Positions 24,139 through 37,892 of a stretch of 64,000 nt of DNA are shown piece after piece. The translations under genes and the position numbers were made by a program. The stretch spans positions 216,643 to 280,642 of the forward strand of contig JAURVB010013186.1 in the NCBI GenBank assembly GCA_033002965.1. Direction: 5' to 3'. Within the stretch, counting starts at the first letter, position 1. The number at the start of each line of letters is the position of its first letter. The stretch comes from Piper betle (lineage: Eukaryota > Streptophyta > Magnoliopsida > Piperales > Piperaceae). The notes under the pieces were generated by a model. That model did no database searches. It saw only the letters and a list, made by a program, of their open reading frames with translations, and was not told where the DNA came from.

Positions 24139-25050
24139 ACTTAGTCCCCATTATGTTCTCATATCTAAATCTAACTATCCAAAGACAACAAGATGTCAAT
24201 CAAATTAGAAATTCCCTTTCATTAATCACACCCAAAAGAAGGCTCTGCGTTTGTGTGTAAGATAATCTTTTTGCCTATCATTGTCATTTGCAACAAGAAA
24301 ATAACATTATAACACATGTTTAAATATGTTTGCCATTTGCCCTCATCTCCACTAATGTAAACATTTATTTTTGGTTTTTTTTTAAGAGTAGCCAGCTTTA
24401 CCTTTTGACTCAAACCCCCAAAATACTTAGTCCCCATTATGTTCTCATATCTGAATCAAACTATCCAAAGGCAACAAGAAGTAAATCAAATCAGAAATTC
24501 CCTTTCATCAATCACACCCAAAAGAAGGCTCTGCGTGTGTGTGTAAGATAATCCTTTTGTTTATCATTGTCATTTGCAACAAGAAAATAACACTATAACT
24601 CATGTTTGAATATGTTTGCCATTCGCCCACATCTCCATTAATGTAAGCATTTATTTTTGGTTTGTTTTTAAGAGTAGCCAGCTTTACCTTTTGACTCTAA
24701 CCCCCATAATTACCAAGTTACGAAGGCCCCGTTACTCAGCAAAGTGCCAATATGCAAACAGAGATAACTAGCTATACCTTTTGACGTGAACCCTCATAAT
24801 TAGTAAGTTACAAAGGCCCATTACTCAGCAAAGAAGTCATTGCTCTAATTTATTCAGTTTTTTTAAGAGGAGCCAGTTTTACCTTTTGACGTGAACCCAA
24901 ATAATTACCGAGTTACGAAGGCCGGTTACTCAGCAAAGTGCCAATATGCAAATATAGATAACTAGCTTTACCTTTTGACGCGAACCTCCATAATTATTGA
25001 GTTACAAAGGCCAGGTTACTCACCAAAGTAGTCATTGCTCTAATTTATTC
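24139..25050. repeat. Tandem repeats in the Gypsy spacer
   Basis: Two copies of a 286-bp unit beginning 'acttagtccccattatg' (24139 and 24425). They are followed by about four shorter units of roughly 90-105 bp, each with 'accttttgac', 'cataattac' and 'gagttacgaaggcc'-like blocks (24690-25030). Confidence 0.85.
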
Positions 25051-25354
25051 TTTTTTGTTTTTTAGGAAGAAAAAAATGCTAGGACAAACCTAAAACAACC
25101 AGAGCCAACATGCAAATTCTTATGATTAAAGGATTTTTCCTATTGCAAGACATTTATTGAAATCATCTAAACTAAAGGATTGTGAAACTAATATAAGGTA
25201 GAGAACCAACTTTCCAATGCAATCATTTACTCAATTTATCCCTCATATCAATTATTCATGTTTTCCGAAGAAAGTCAAGACAAATTCACATGTATTTATC
25301 ATTGAACCAAGAAACTAATATGGTGTTTCATAATAAAATTTTTACACTAAAGTA

Positions 25355-25358
<4 letters not shown>

Positions 25359-25391
<33 letters not shown>
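25359..25391. repeat. (AT)n microsatellite
   Basis: About 16 uninterrupted AT dinucleotides. A shorter (TA)n tract is present at about 46322-46350. Confidence 0.9.
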
Positions 25392-25393
<2 letters not shown>

Positions 25394-26337
25394 TATCTAA
25401 ATCTAAGCGTGAGTCGAGCATGAACAATATGCACAAAATTAAGGCATCCCCCCACACTTAAACTAAACATTGACCTCAATGTTGAAAAAAATAAAAATAA
25501 AAATAAAAATAAAGAGAAAGAAGTGAAAGAGAACTCCCTTACATAATTAGTCGGGGGATGATTATCATGAATAACTGAATCTGCACTTTACCCATTCTTG
25601 TGTTGCCACCCAAGAAGCACTTGGGTTAACATCTACACCCAGACGTCTGTTTCTCATTCTGTATTTAATATGATGGAGGACTTCCAAATTTGCTCCCCTT
25701 CATAGTAGTGTTTCAGTCTACATCCATTGACATTAAATGATCGATCCCCTTGTTCAGTCTTAATTTCCTTTGTACCTGTGGAAAACTGTTTGCACTACGT
25801 AACGACTAGACCGTCTTGATTTTAGTTTTCCATTGAAAATTTTCTACCTTCAGTCATATAACAATACTTTTTGTCCAGGATAAAATGGTTTCGAAGCAAT
25901 TTTTTGATTATGTCATGCTTTGGATTTTTCCTTATAGATCTTGGCATTTTCATAAGAAGCTCTCCTAATTTCTTCTAATTCAATAAGTTGTTGTAGTCTC
26001 AATTTTTTACATGCTTCCAAGTCAAAGTTGAATTCCTTAATGGCCCAAAAAGCTATATGCTCTAATTCTAGGGGAAGATGACAAGCCTTTACAAACACTA
26101 ATCAATAACGGGACATGCCAATTGGTGTCTTGAAAGTTGTTCTATAAGCCCATAGAGCATCAACTAACCAAATAGACGAATCCTTTCAATTACCCTTTAC
26201 TACCTTCTCTATAATTTTAAGAATCTCTCGACTGGATACTTTAGTCTAGCCGTTAGTTTGTGGATGGTAAGTAGTGACAACCTTATGTTTCACTCCATAC
26301 TTGCCCAATAAAGCTCATTCCATACTTATGATGCAGG

Positions 26338-27941
26338 AGAACTGGAGTCCTATGATGAAGCCATGAGTGACAAAGCTCATCTTAAGTGGGAGTTGGCTAT
26401 GAAGGACGTGATGTCATCATTGGAGAAGAATCATACATGGAAATTAGTGAAGTTGCCACCAAAAAGGAAGGTTCTACAAAACAAGTATATCAATCGGGTC
26501 AAGTCTAAAATTGGTGGTGTACAAAGGTATAAGGCAAGACTTGTGGTGAAAGTTTTGGTCAAAGAGAAGGAATTGATTTTCATGATGTATTTGCACCTGT
26601 TGTGAAAATGACTTTTATTAGAATTATTTTGAGTATTGTGGCTGTAAAGGGGTTGTATTTAGAATAGCTTGATGTAAATACAGCTTTCCTTCATGGTGAT
26701 TTGGAGGAGGAGATCTATGTGGAACAACCAATATGATTTGAAGTCAAAGGTAAAGAAAATATGGTGTGCAAAATGAAGAGGAGTCTATATGGACTCAAAC
26801 AAGCACCAAAACAGTGGTATTCAAAATTTTACAAGTTTATGTTAGATAATGGAGTGTATATCTACAAAAGTTAATGATGGCAATTACATTATTTTAACTT
26901 TGTACGTAGATGACATGCTTGTTACAAGGACTTGTATGGAGCAAATTGTTAATCTCAAAATGAGGTTAGCGAAGAGTTTTTCATAAAGGACTTGAGTGAA
27001 GCAAAGCAACTTCTTGGGATGCAAATTACCCAAAACAAGAAGAGCAAGAAGTTGTGGTTATCTCAAGAAGGGTATGTGAAGAAAGTTCTTGAGAGATTCA
27101 ACATGAATGAATCTAAGCCGGTGACTACTACTTTGGGTAGTAATTTCCAATTGTCAAAAGAACAAGGTGCTAAGAGTGAGGAGGATAAAGCTCACAAGAA
27201 AATTGTGCTTTATGCTTTAGCTATTGGAAGTCTTATGTATGCTATACTGAGTACAAGAATAGATATTGCACATGCAGTGGGAGTAATGACAAGATTCATG
27301 AAGAACTCAGGAAAAGAACACTGGAAGGCAGTGAAATGGATTTTTAGGTATTTGAAAGGAAATTCTAATTATTGTTTATGTTTTGGGGGTTATAATATTG
27401 ATGTGCAACGTTATCTGAACTTGGACCATGCTGGAAATAGAGACAATGGCAGGAGTACATCTAGATATATCTTTACAGTTGGTGGAACTGCAGCGCACTG
27501 GGTTTCCAATTTGCAAAAGATAGTTGCTCTATCTTCAACTGAGGCTGAATATGTGGATGCTACAAAAGCTAGTAAGGAGTATATTTGGATTAAAACTTTA
27601 ATGAATGAGTTAGGTTTTAATGAGGGTTGATTACAGGTTGTACAGTGATAGTCAAAGTGCAATCCATTTAGCCAAGAATTCAGCATTTCATTCTAGGACC
27701 AAGCATATTCGGTTAAGGTATTATTTTATCAGATCTTTGTAAGAAGAAGGTAAATTGAAGTTGGTGAAGATAGATGGCAAAAAGAAGCCCACGAACATGT
27801 TGACTAAACCGGTGGAGGGACAAAAGTGAGTTTTTGCTCAACTTTGGTGAACTTGCACTAACATACAGGTTAGGGACTTATGCAACCAACAAGTGGATGA
27901 AGAATTTGGATTGTGTTCCAATCAGACTCTAAGTGGGAGAT
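26338..27941 (+). pseudogene. Copia pol fragment (reverse transcriptase, RNase H)
   Basis: Plus-strand reading starts inside RT (MKDVMSSLEKNHTWKLVKLP, RYKARLVVKV). It continues through FHDVFAPVVKMT, DVNTAFLHGDLEEEIYVEQP and SLYGLKQAPKQWYSKF in changing frames, and a damaged YVDD region near 26905. A long open stretch at 26992-27630 covers the RT thumb and RNase H start (LGMQITQNKK, IGSLMYAILSTRIDIAHAVG, ALSSTEAEYV). The RNase H end (LYSDSQSAIHLAKNSAFHSR, TNMLTKPV) follows in another frame to about 27830. Gag, integrase and the 5' LTR are absent. Confidence 0.9.
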
Positions 27942-28435
27942 TGTTAATATGTGTAATTGTATTAATGATATGTAGCCCATTGTCACACTCAGAATACTAA
28001 AAGAATCTTGGAATACCAACAAAGGTGGCTGTTTGTTGTTCCAAGGATGATGAATGGTATCAAAACTTCTCTATAGATTGAGCTTCGACAGAGAAAACAA
28101 GACAAGAGGAGTGAAAAAGAGAGATGGAGAAGAGATATAGAGATAAAGAAGAGGGAAAATATTCACGAGTTTAGTCTTATACAGAATATTGAGAGAGAGA
28201 AATCTTGTAATTTCAATAGTATAGGTTGGGTGAGTAATCTTCTTGTACATCTCTATATGTTTGATGACTGTAATCTTTAGTTGAAGTAGTGAATTGTTCG
28301 TGGTTGTCCCGTGGTTTTTGACTCTCAATAGAAGGGGTGTTTTCCATGTTAAATCCCTGTTCTTTTGGTTTTGTTTTATTTTTTTCTCAGACATTATTTT
28401 CCCAAATATTGTGTTTGCTGTTGTTGATCTTCAAC
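27942..28435 (+). repeat. 3' LTR of the Copia fragment (right limit uncertain)
   Basis: Begins TGTTAATATGTG directly after the polypurine tract aagtgggagat (27931-27941). The right end is not sharp; it probably lies near 28430. The interior carries an AG-rich stretch and no open frame of note. Confidence 0.6.
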
Positions 28436-28441
28436 TGAGGG

Positions 28442-29370
28442 ATTTTTCTCAATAATCATGAGGAGGATGACTGCTCTGTCATGATAGATGAAGGAGTAGA
28501 GACTGTCAAGTCAGTGAAGAAGTTGTGCTAGGTAGATAAGGAAGTTGTATGGGCCATAGGCAAAAACGACCAATGTGGGCACTGCTATCAAAGCTGTAGC
28601 AGGCTAATTTCGACCACACACACCTCACATGTTACACCAAACAGAGCTATCCTGTTGTATGCCATGATAGAGAAAAGGAAGGTGGATGCTAGATAGATTA
28701 TTTACGATAACATTATTGACTCAGTTCTGCTTTGAAAGGGATTATGGTTTCAAGGCATCTAGGGTGCAAAATGAGAATAATGACGAAAAGATCAAGTTGG
28801 GCTAGCCATCACTGCTAGGGCTTCAACTGATGGACCAATGATGAGAGGGCACAAACTTTGAGCCGAGATACCGGAAGAATTGAAAAAGATTCGAGAAATG
28901 CAGCAAAAGATCATCAATTTGATGGAGTGAACAAATACACGTAGAGCCAATGTGAAGCAACAAAAATTAATATATCTAATGTGCCCATTGTCCATAAATA
29001 ACTATTTCCAGATACTTCGGGGACAAAACAACATGAGAGCAAAGAAAAACCTAGTGATGCCAGGGCACCACCAGTGGAGCAAAGGAAGAAAAGCAAAACT
29101 GCCAAGGCGTCACTTCAAAAAATGGCCACCCCTCAAAAGAGAAGAAAGTGAAGAAGAAGAAGAGGAGGAGGTAGCAACACATCTGGGAGGAGCATGGCCA
29201 ACCACTGCTCGTACGAGGATAACTGCTACATATAATGAGCATTTCTCTCGCCCTATCCTCGTTTTTCTTCCTGCTTTTCATTTTGTTTCTTGTGCGGTAG
29301 CCAAACTACTATTTTGTGGACTATTTGTCATTAACTGTAAGGGCACAGTAAGACTTAAGTTTGGGGGAAG
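28442..29370 (+). pseudogene. Gypsy (Athila-like) gag-region fragment
   Basis: The plus-strand translation near 28605-28720 (RLISTTHTSHVTPNRAILLY then AMIEKRKVDA and IIYDNIIDS) resembles the 'putative plant transposon protein' domain of Athila-type Gypsy elements. Farther on, EIPEELKKIREMQQKIINLM (28870-28925) has coiled-coil character. A Gypsy-like polypurine tract 'taagtttgggggaagac' lies at about 29356-29372. Several stops interrupt it. Assignment rests on a short stretch, so it is tentative. Confidence 0.5.
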
Positions 29371-29372
29371 AC

Positions 29373-32300
29373 AATTCGCACTTTTGGTTTGAATAATAAT
29401 TACGTATTATGCGTTCTATGGAATAAGATGTCTTGATAGAACATGCTAGACAATAAGGCACTCTAATTTTTTAATCATGACATGATATGGTTAGAACTAA
29501 TTTCACATATGTGAGTTATGTGAGTTACGTTTTCAAGGTAAATGAATTATTGTCTAACCTAGTGCTCAACCTTGTTAGATTAAACGAGAATTCATGTACA
29601 TTTAGGAGAAAGGGAAAGTAGAATCTCAATCAAGGATTCTTGAAGTGAAGGGAATTTTTATGGTTAGTTACGAAATGAATTAGGTGAGACATGATCACCA
29701 GAGCCCAAATTAGTCATTCCAAATGTAACCACGTTTTAGACAATTTTTTTCTTACATTGACCTTCAGTTTGCATCGTTAACACATTTATAACCCTAGCCT
29801 ATTTAAGAGAGATCTATTATTTTCACCTTGACCTAACATGGCTAACTATGGTTTTTTTCATGGGTCATAAGATAGAAAGGACTACGTACAAATTCTTGAA
29901 AAGGGAAGAAGTTGTGAGGCTAAAAAGAAGAAAGGATGGGAGGCAAATTTTAGAAGAATTTAGAGAATTATCCGATTGTGAATATTTCTATATTGAGGCC
30001 ATGAGGTGGCGTTGTGGTTATTTGTTTGTTTGTTTTTTTTAAAAAAAGCTTTTGAGAAAGAAGGAGAAAGAACTACAAGGGAAGTGCATTTAAGGAAGAG
30101 AAAATCATAGTCACTACTAATATTGAGCACAATGATCAGTAAAAGAAATTTTGGTAGTTAGTGATGCCCTTACATGTGTTTCTGTTTTCCCGTTTTTAAA
30201 GATCTAGCCCTGACTCTACTACAACCTGGTAAATCCTTCTAATCATCATCAATGTTAGGATTCAATATTGTGGAGAGAATCTCGTGGCTTCAAAACTTAT
30301 TGTGAACTGAACTACCTAGACCCTCAAGATTCTCAATTGGTCTCAATTTGGTTTTGTATTGGGGTAGGAATAATCACACATCATCAATATTAGGATTTAA
30401 TATCGTGGAGAGAATCTTCTGGCTTCGAAACTTATTGTGAACTGAACTACCTAGACCCGCAAGGTTCCCAATTGGTCTCAATTTGGTTGCGTATTGGGGT
30501 AGGAATAATCAGTTGTGTGAAAAATACTCATTTTTTTTGCTTGTGTTTAGATAAGTCCATCATTTGATTGTTGTTATGAAGATTTGGGGTTGACTACTAA
30601 CATTTTATTTTGGTAGGGATTAGCAAAGTTTAACTTTAGAGGTTTGGTACTCGTAAATTCACATAATACTTTGTTAGCTTTTATTTATCGTTTTCATGCC
30701 TATTGCCATTTTTGTTAGCATTTTCGGTGAAGATTTAAAATTTTTTAAATATCACAAGTTATAGAAAATATGCTTAAATCAGCACCCAATCTTAAATAAA
30801 GAATCATACTTTGAATGAGAATAAACAATACTCGTGCACACTAGCATTTGGGATTAAACTACTTCACTACCAACCTAAGATGGACCACTTTAAAGAATAT
30901 CCTAGGATGATCAGACCTGCAAGGATTAGACTTGCACACATTTAGACTTACAAATCCTTTCACATGCTTTTGACCAAGGAAGGAAATCTGCTCACATGTA
31001 CCAGCTCCCCACTTTTGTACATATCCACCAACTACACCAAATCCTCTCATCTCAAACCGTTACATGGACACCTTGCGGAGTAAGGAACACATCCAACCAC
31101 TGCCAATGATTAAAGGAGCCACTCATATAAATTGGTTGGAATGGAAGTTGCAAGGAAGTTTCCTCTACTAGTTTGACATGTTCGGATAACTTGAACCACA
31201 AGGAACAACTCCACCAACACCGCCATCCATGTAGAAACAAGGAGATAAGGGGACAAGGATGCATGCATAATCTGGAGTAAATGATGGAGTCAATACCTGC
31301 CTTACTTTGGAATAAGGAACTACCAAGAAGCTATTGCACATTCAACAGAGTTCTACTTGCATCAGTTTTATATACCTTCCCTCACTCACATTGTAAAGGA
31401 GGACGAAGATTAGAAAAAGGCATAGAGGAAGGAAGAAACCAACTCTCCATCTCTTCAACTTTCACCCTTTCACGCTCCACCCTACCAATCTAAAGAAGGA
31501 TTATATGGTTGTAGAGAAGAAGATGTGGAAGCCAAGTTGCAAATAAGCAACAATCTAGAAGAGAAGTTCATGTCAGGCCAACAACATTACAGATTTGCAT
31601 AACTTTTCCCTTCTCTTCTTAGAGCTCCATGATATACTATTATTCTTTTACCGGGAAAACTTTAGTGATCTAGGTTGTATGATGACTCTTGATTAATATG
31701 TAATATATCTTGTTTGTGTTGCCTTGTAGCACTAATTGTAAGTTGATTAATTCACACTTATTCTTAATATTTTAAAAAAGTAGCTAACTTTTAAAAGTTT
31801 CAGTCTAAATATAGGAATAAGCGAATCGATGTTATCTATGGACAAAGTAGTTTATGATTTTAACTGCAAGAATGTATTAGAATCATAAATATCCATATCT
31901 GGGAATTGATCATAATACACTAAGTTAGTTTTGTTTGCACAAAAATGTGAAATGTTGTTTGGGTAGTAGGTTGTGATATAATGTGAAAGCCTATTACAAT
32001 TAAATTTGTTTTCTTGAATACTAATTAAAACTATGTGTAACTTGATTAACATAACAAGGTATACTACTTATCAACTATGTAAAGTTACCCATCCCAGATC
32101 CATTTTCAATAAAAGAACTTGTGTTAACTTTTCCCGTTATTTTCTATATTCATACCACTGCATCATTTTCTGAATTATAGTAGTATACCAGTTTCATGCC
32201 CTCACTTGGCCAGCTAGTTTTAAAGTAGATCTTTAACATATCATATACTTTCTATAGACAATTCAGTAGGTTTAATAACTTAGCTCTCATCAAGATAGTA

Positions 32301-34239
32301 GAACATCAAATCCTCGCGGAGTTAATACTCACTTTTTACTCTATTACTTGTTTGATGCGTGCAGTTGCGCGATATATTGAAATAGAAACAACAATTTGAT
32401 AATTATTTCCTATTAGTTTCCTTTTGTTCCTGTTTGTTATTATTTACTGCATGTTAGATGTTTGACTTCTTGAGGATGTATGTGGATGCCATTTCCTGTT
32501 GCTTTTTTCCCCATTTGTAATTATCCATGATGGACTATTGTAGGTAGATAATGTCGTTGACAGATTTGCATGGTTTTACGTGTTAGTTTTTTAATGTAAG
32601 GTTCCTATATAGGTATTTTGATGTTGTATGATGTTAGTTATCTACGTTATGTTAATATTTATGTTAGTTATCTGGGTTATCTTATTTGTGTGGTTTTATT
32701 ATGGTTGTGTAGATTGTAGGGTCAGATTTTAGACATAAGTATTGTTACAATTACAGGCTAGTCATTTGATTTGAGTTTTTATTTGCATGCTAGTGTACAT
32801 TATATTTTAAAAGTAGGAAGTTTGATGTTTGTCTTTTGTAGTACTTTCATTAGCACTATAGATGATCTTGACGCCACTTTTGGATTATTAGTTAGCTTTG
32901 CTCATTTTCTGCCAATCCATTTTTAGAAGTCATTCTTGTTTGCTTGTGTTACAACGCAATTTTCTAACATGCATAAGACCTATATCAGGGTGATTACTAG
33001 CATGATCACCTAACTCACATGCATAAACATAAATAATAAGCATAGCGGAATAATTCTATTTCGACAATCAATAATTGCGTCCATATAAAAATAAATTTAA
33101 AATCCTGACTTACATATCATAACCATTTTAGTATCTCTTAGCAAAAGTCTACTATTTTTTATCATACATGCAAATAAAATAGATAAAAACCTGATTGTTG
33201 AATCTTCTCATCTCATTGAACTAAAAGTCTCTTGTACCTGCATACAAGCAAACTTTGTCCGCTAAATAACTTGCTCACAAGGTACTGAGCCTACTACATA
33301 CATATGTAAATACAATAGGAAAATATGTTCAAACAACATTTGATTAAAAAAGACGAAAAATTGAATAAACATCATTCATACATACCTAACTTAATCACAA
33401 CATTCATTAATTGAACATAACTTGAACCAACTAAAATTTCTAAGAGCACAACTAATACTTAAATTAATATTAGCATATAGATAAAATGTCATATCATCCT
33501 TTTATTATATAGTAACATAACGTAAAGCAGCCAAACAGTTAACTGTTGATTATTTGATATCCATGTGAAACGATTAGTAAGTTCACTTTGATAGAAAATT
33601 GAAAGCATGTTTTTTAGTCCTTGTGACTTATCCTACATTTGATTATTTAGCTCCTCCCTGTGATATAGCTATTAGAAAAAAATAATTAATTATGTTGATT
33701 AGCCCTTTCCACGTAGCCTACATTCGTTTGAAAATAATTAATTAGCCCTTGTGGTGCTGTTGTTTGAAAACCAAAATTACATAAAAAAAGATATAGTTTG
33801 GTCCATGTTACCATTTTTGAGTATAACATCATAACCTGCATATTTGGATCCCATTCAAAAAAAAAAAAAAATCACTAACACCGTCAAGATAGTAGCTATT
33901 AGTTAATGATTCTAGTCCTTGCCTAAGGGAGATGCCCAAAACCATGCTTCATTTGCAAACTTGTGCTTTGACATGACAACTTGTGAAGCCTCATGCCCCA
34001 CAACACACGTTAAATCATTATAATGTAATATAACAAGATAACATGTTAAAAATATGAAACATTTGCTTAATTCGTCTAACCACACATAAACATAGAGTAT
34101 CTTAAAACTTGTCAAATATGAATAAACATGGACTTGGATTGTAACCTTGTTTATGTTCAACGCCACTTGATGGTCCTCCAAGATAGGCCTGTTACTTGAG
34201 CAAGCCAGCTCGTGAACATTTGATGTTTGGTTCGATAAC
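29373..34239. other. Long stretch without a recognised gene
   Basis: AT-rich, with only short open frames lacking family features. It contains a two-copy direct repeat of about 135 bp at 30245-30515 ('tcatcaat...gaatctcgtggcttc' and 'gaatcttctggcttcg', both ending 'ggggtaggaataatca') and an A14 tract near 33858. The first part (to about 30200) may be the LTR of the Gypsy fragment before it, but no partner was found. Confidence 0.5.
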
Positions 34240-35101
34240 TTTAATCATGTTTGTCTCCGATTAGATAACTTTAATCATGTTTGTATTCGGTTAGACTAAC
34301 CTATCGGTTAACATTAAGTGTTTAGCATCGCATTAATTCTTATTTTATCTTAACAAATATATTGTTTGTGATATGGACTTGGTTCACATGTAATTGTGTC
34401 CAACTTGTTAAACATAACATTTCCCTTTTGTTCATTTGTTAATTAACTTGCAATAGTAGAAAATCAGTCATCAGCTATAGGAAATCCAGTCACTTAAGAC
34501 CAAAAATTTGGTTGTTGATAAAATTTACGATGGATCAGTACCATATCTCAATTCTATACACTCTCGGTGCCTAACCTGGAAAAACGTTACATATTAGCAC
34601 GAATCAATTAACAATTTTAAAATAGAAAACATGCACAAACTAGGTGATACCATATGTCATAACATAAAAGGAAGATAGATATATTTGCAATTTGGTAATG
34701 AAATCATTATAATTCACATAATTTTTAAAAAATCTTACAAGAGTCTCCCCTATTAATAGAACCTTAGAAAAATTTCACAGCTATGTAAATTTCACATTTC
34801 ATATTTCACAAGTTCATAATCAATATTTTACACAATAATTAGAAATTTATACAACAATTTCATATTCATCAAACAGAAAATGTTCAGTCTTCAAATGGGT
34901 CTTTCTCCTACTAAGAAAATGCAACACACAAGTTCCTCTAACCCAAGTTTCTTCGTTTACTAAATTATTGGCAACAATTAAACATTTAGCACATAGTACA
35001 AGATAGAATTGCAATGTCGTCGTTCGAATCAAACTACTTGTGCAAACTTCACCACTCCAACATATTTCTAAATGGAAGTTTAAACTCACTTATTTACTTA
35101 T

Positions 35102-35640
35102 TTACAAATTACGTAACAATGAGAAACAGAATAAAACATGAAAATTTATAGCGGCAGTCTTATACTTTTTATCGACATTTGTAGCCTTCCTTTTGTCTTT
35201 CCGGTGTGTGTTGTCAAACAAAACTGACCATAAGATAGGGCCTCCCAAGTCTTTCTGCTGCATTGTGAAAGAACTTAAATAAATTACAACACAATTAAAT
35301 GATGAATAAAATAATTTAAGAAAAGTAATCATCCCAAGCATATTTTGGATCTCTAAACTAAAAGATCCACCGACACTACTGGTTTTTTCACTGTCCTTCT
35401 CTGTCATCCAGTTCTTCTTATTATTCTCTGATAGATCCCAAAATCCAACAATGGCCCAGTTATGCCGAATGAGATTCTCCCATATGTTCGACTTAATCCA
35501 ATCAGGCCAACCTTCCTCCACATAGAATGCAAGCTCCCATATGTTCAATTGTACGAGAGCTACTTCCCCCACTTGTTTCATCATCCCCTTATATAATTTA
35601 GGGGCTGCCTCAAAGAAGGTAGCTTCCGCCACTGGCTCAT
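35102..35640 (-). pseudogene. CACTA Ptta/TNP1-like open frame
   Basis: A 176-codon open frame. Residues include GWPDWIKSNIWENLIRHNWA, FWDLSENNKKNWMTEKDSEK and SSVGGSFSLEIQ, the pattern of the plant Ptta/En-Spm transposase domain (asparagine/lysine stretch, then a GGS motif before a helical tail). Copy B lacks this region: a deletion of about 630 bp joins sequence matching 35135 to sequence matching 35765. The upstream part of the frame is interrupted, so it is probably a remnant. Confidence 0.6.
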
Positions 35641-36099
35641 CCTCTGGCCGTCATGTATACTTCGCCTAAAACAACATTACAAACTAGGTAATATATTTTT
35701 CATGTGTAAATAATATAACTTGAATGTTCATATAATTTACCATCTACTCTCTACACCATATATCCCTGAGATCAGGAGGTACGTTAGTCCACCTCATATA
35801 TAGTCCATGGAACTTGCCCTTAATTGTGACACTAATCTTTCTGAGCATACTTGGATCAAGAAGTCTATAAAATTCACAAAATAATTAGAGCTGGCTCATC
35901 CTAGATCTCCATAAAATTAAATTCACAATAGTAAAGTAAGAATATGAAAACATTACATCCATGTAACTGGATGAAACAAGGCTCTAGAAGATACATCAAT
36001 GCATGATATTTATGGTCTATTCGGTCCTCAAGGCTGCAGAACTACCTACCTCATAGGTGGTATTTGCATGAGGCTCCTCCACTTCATCACCAAATGACG

Positions 36100-37250
36100 C
36101 TGTATGGGCATCCTCATTCGATGGCGATGAAATCGGCATTATCCACGTGACCACGCCACGAGATCCACATCCATGTCACCCACTTCCATGCCAAACTAGC
36201 TAATGACCACAAGCCATATCTACAATCACTAAGTTTTTAAAAAAATGATTTTGAAAATTTTTTTTTCACATACGCGGATTACAAAAATATTCCAAAAATT
36301 TTATAATATTTGTTGTTGCATTGTTACTCCAAGAAATAACACAACTTTGTTCTCTATGAGAGGTATGAGATCATTATTCTGACCAAGTTCATCTTTTCCA
36401 GGAATGAGCAAAGATAAGAACAGAAATTGACATGTCATACACATCCATGACGACAAATTATAAGTAGTGATAATGGCAGGTGAAATAAAATATAACTTTA
36501 CTGGATACCCAAATGCATTAAAATTGTCTGCGCACAGACCTAATCTTACATTACATGGATCTAAAGCAAAGGAGGGGTCACACCAATTAAAATGTTTCCA
36601 TGCCTCGCTAAGTGAAGGGTGAGTCATTAACCGAGTGACCCCTGTATTATAGGCATGCCAAGACATATGTTCAATGGTCTTTCATGACACAGTTATTTTT
36701 CTGATTTTGGAATAATAGAAAAATATCGCAACACTTTAGCATCGAGGCGCTTCCTCCGATAACTATCTTCCCTTGTTGCTAGATATCTTTTAGTCTTGCA
36801 ATGTAGGCACTCTTGTGAATGTATTGTCTCTTTATAAAATAACACAACTCATTTGGACGTGCATATATTTTTATTACTCTCACTCCTATCTTCTTCATTA
36901 GTTTCTTTGAGTTATAAAAAGAACCTGACAAGTTATTTATCTCCTGGGAAAACACTTTTCATATCAGAAACAAACTCATCAACTTTTGTTTGGGAAACAT
37001 TATGGCTTACTTTTATATTCAACAATGTAGCATGTTTATATAGAGGAGATGCGTAGTCACGACCCGAATACAATTCTTGATCTTCTTGTCAAAAGTGATC
37101 ATAAAATGCTTGTGCCTCCACATTAGTTTGTTCATCGACAGAGTCATGATGGTGTGATGATTGATGAGGTGCCTCAAAATGAGGGCCAACAACATCATAT
37201 ACCATCCCCACAAAAGCTAATTTGTCCTTATCAATCGCACTTGAACTTGA
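36100..37250 (-). pseudogene. CACTA TNP2-like transposase remains, copy A
   Basis: Reading the minus strand from about 37220, VGMVYDVVGPHFEAPHQ and DEQTNVEAQAFYDH are followed by QELYSGRDYASPLYKHATLL. 36666-36301 contains the best preserved part of the TNP2 (Transposase_21) family, with the SEAWKHFNWCDPSFALDP stretch, NVRLGLCADNFNAFG, TTYNLSSWMCM and LLIPGKDE. TNP2 cuts and rejoins the element ends. Stops and frame changes make it inactive. Copy B (51840-52910) holds the matching region. Confidence 0.85.
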
Positions 37251-37892
37251 GCTTCTATACTCTAGAATTTCAGATACATACAGTGAACACTCACCATGAG
37301 AGCTTCAGATAAAATATGCCAGCATAAATCTGTGATAATATAAATATTGTATGATATCATTTCCTGTCATGCTCTACCAATTGGCAAATCGATTGCACAG
37401 ACAAAGAATTTTTAAATTACCAACAATTTCTGGACGCAAGAATGCAAAATCAACAAACATCTCAACTCCTCGTTCATAATCTGGATTATAAATTCCTCTG
37501 CCTAACTGCCTTTATTCATCCAATCATGCTCTTTCTATTCGTTATCACATGCACTAATCACCGCAAACAAGTTAATTTAGATGTCTATAATGCAATAACA
37601 TGCATTAGTCGCTGTACATTTAAAAGAAATGAATGTACGTAATTGTAAAACCCGTGTTTTTACTCGATGGTTTTAATTTTGGTTCGGTTATGACACGGAT
37701 CGAGTTGCTTAATCGACTATTTTGCCACGTATTTGTGTATAGTATCTAAGTATGTATGAGTTGCCAAGCCTTAGCATCCTTCAGCGCTCGGTGCACCTGT
37801 TTGGATGTCGCACACCCGATTTTTTGTTGTTGTTTTTGTTTGGTCTAGTTTAATCGTATACAGTTAGATGTCAGGACTAGTGTCCCTCTTGT

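Larger units (their letters stand above)
24067..26330 (-). mobile_element. Gypsy element interior: integrase fragment and 3' spacer
   Basis: At 26330-25860 the minus strand encodes the end of a Gypsy integrase: VVTTYHPQTNG, DALWAYRTTFKTPIGMS, then ACHLPLELEHIAFWAIKEFN (26098 onward), with stops. It is followed by a 1.8-kb non-coding spacer up to the polypurine tract at 24067, a layout seen in Athila/Tat-type elements. The upstream part of pol is missing; the element is cut at about 26330 where Copia-derived sequence begins. Confidence 0.75.

Noticed and set aside
34847..35089. 80-codon minus-strand frame
   Set aside because: Lies in the CACTA 3' part, is broken in copy B and has no known motif; kept within the CACTA feature only.
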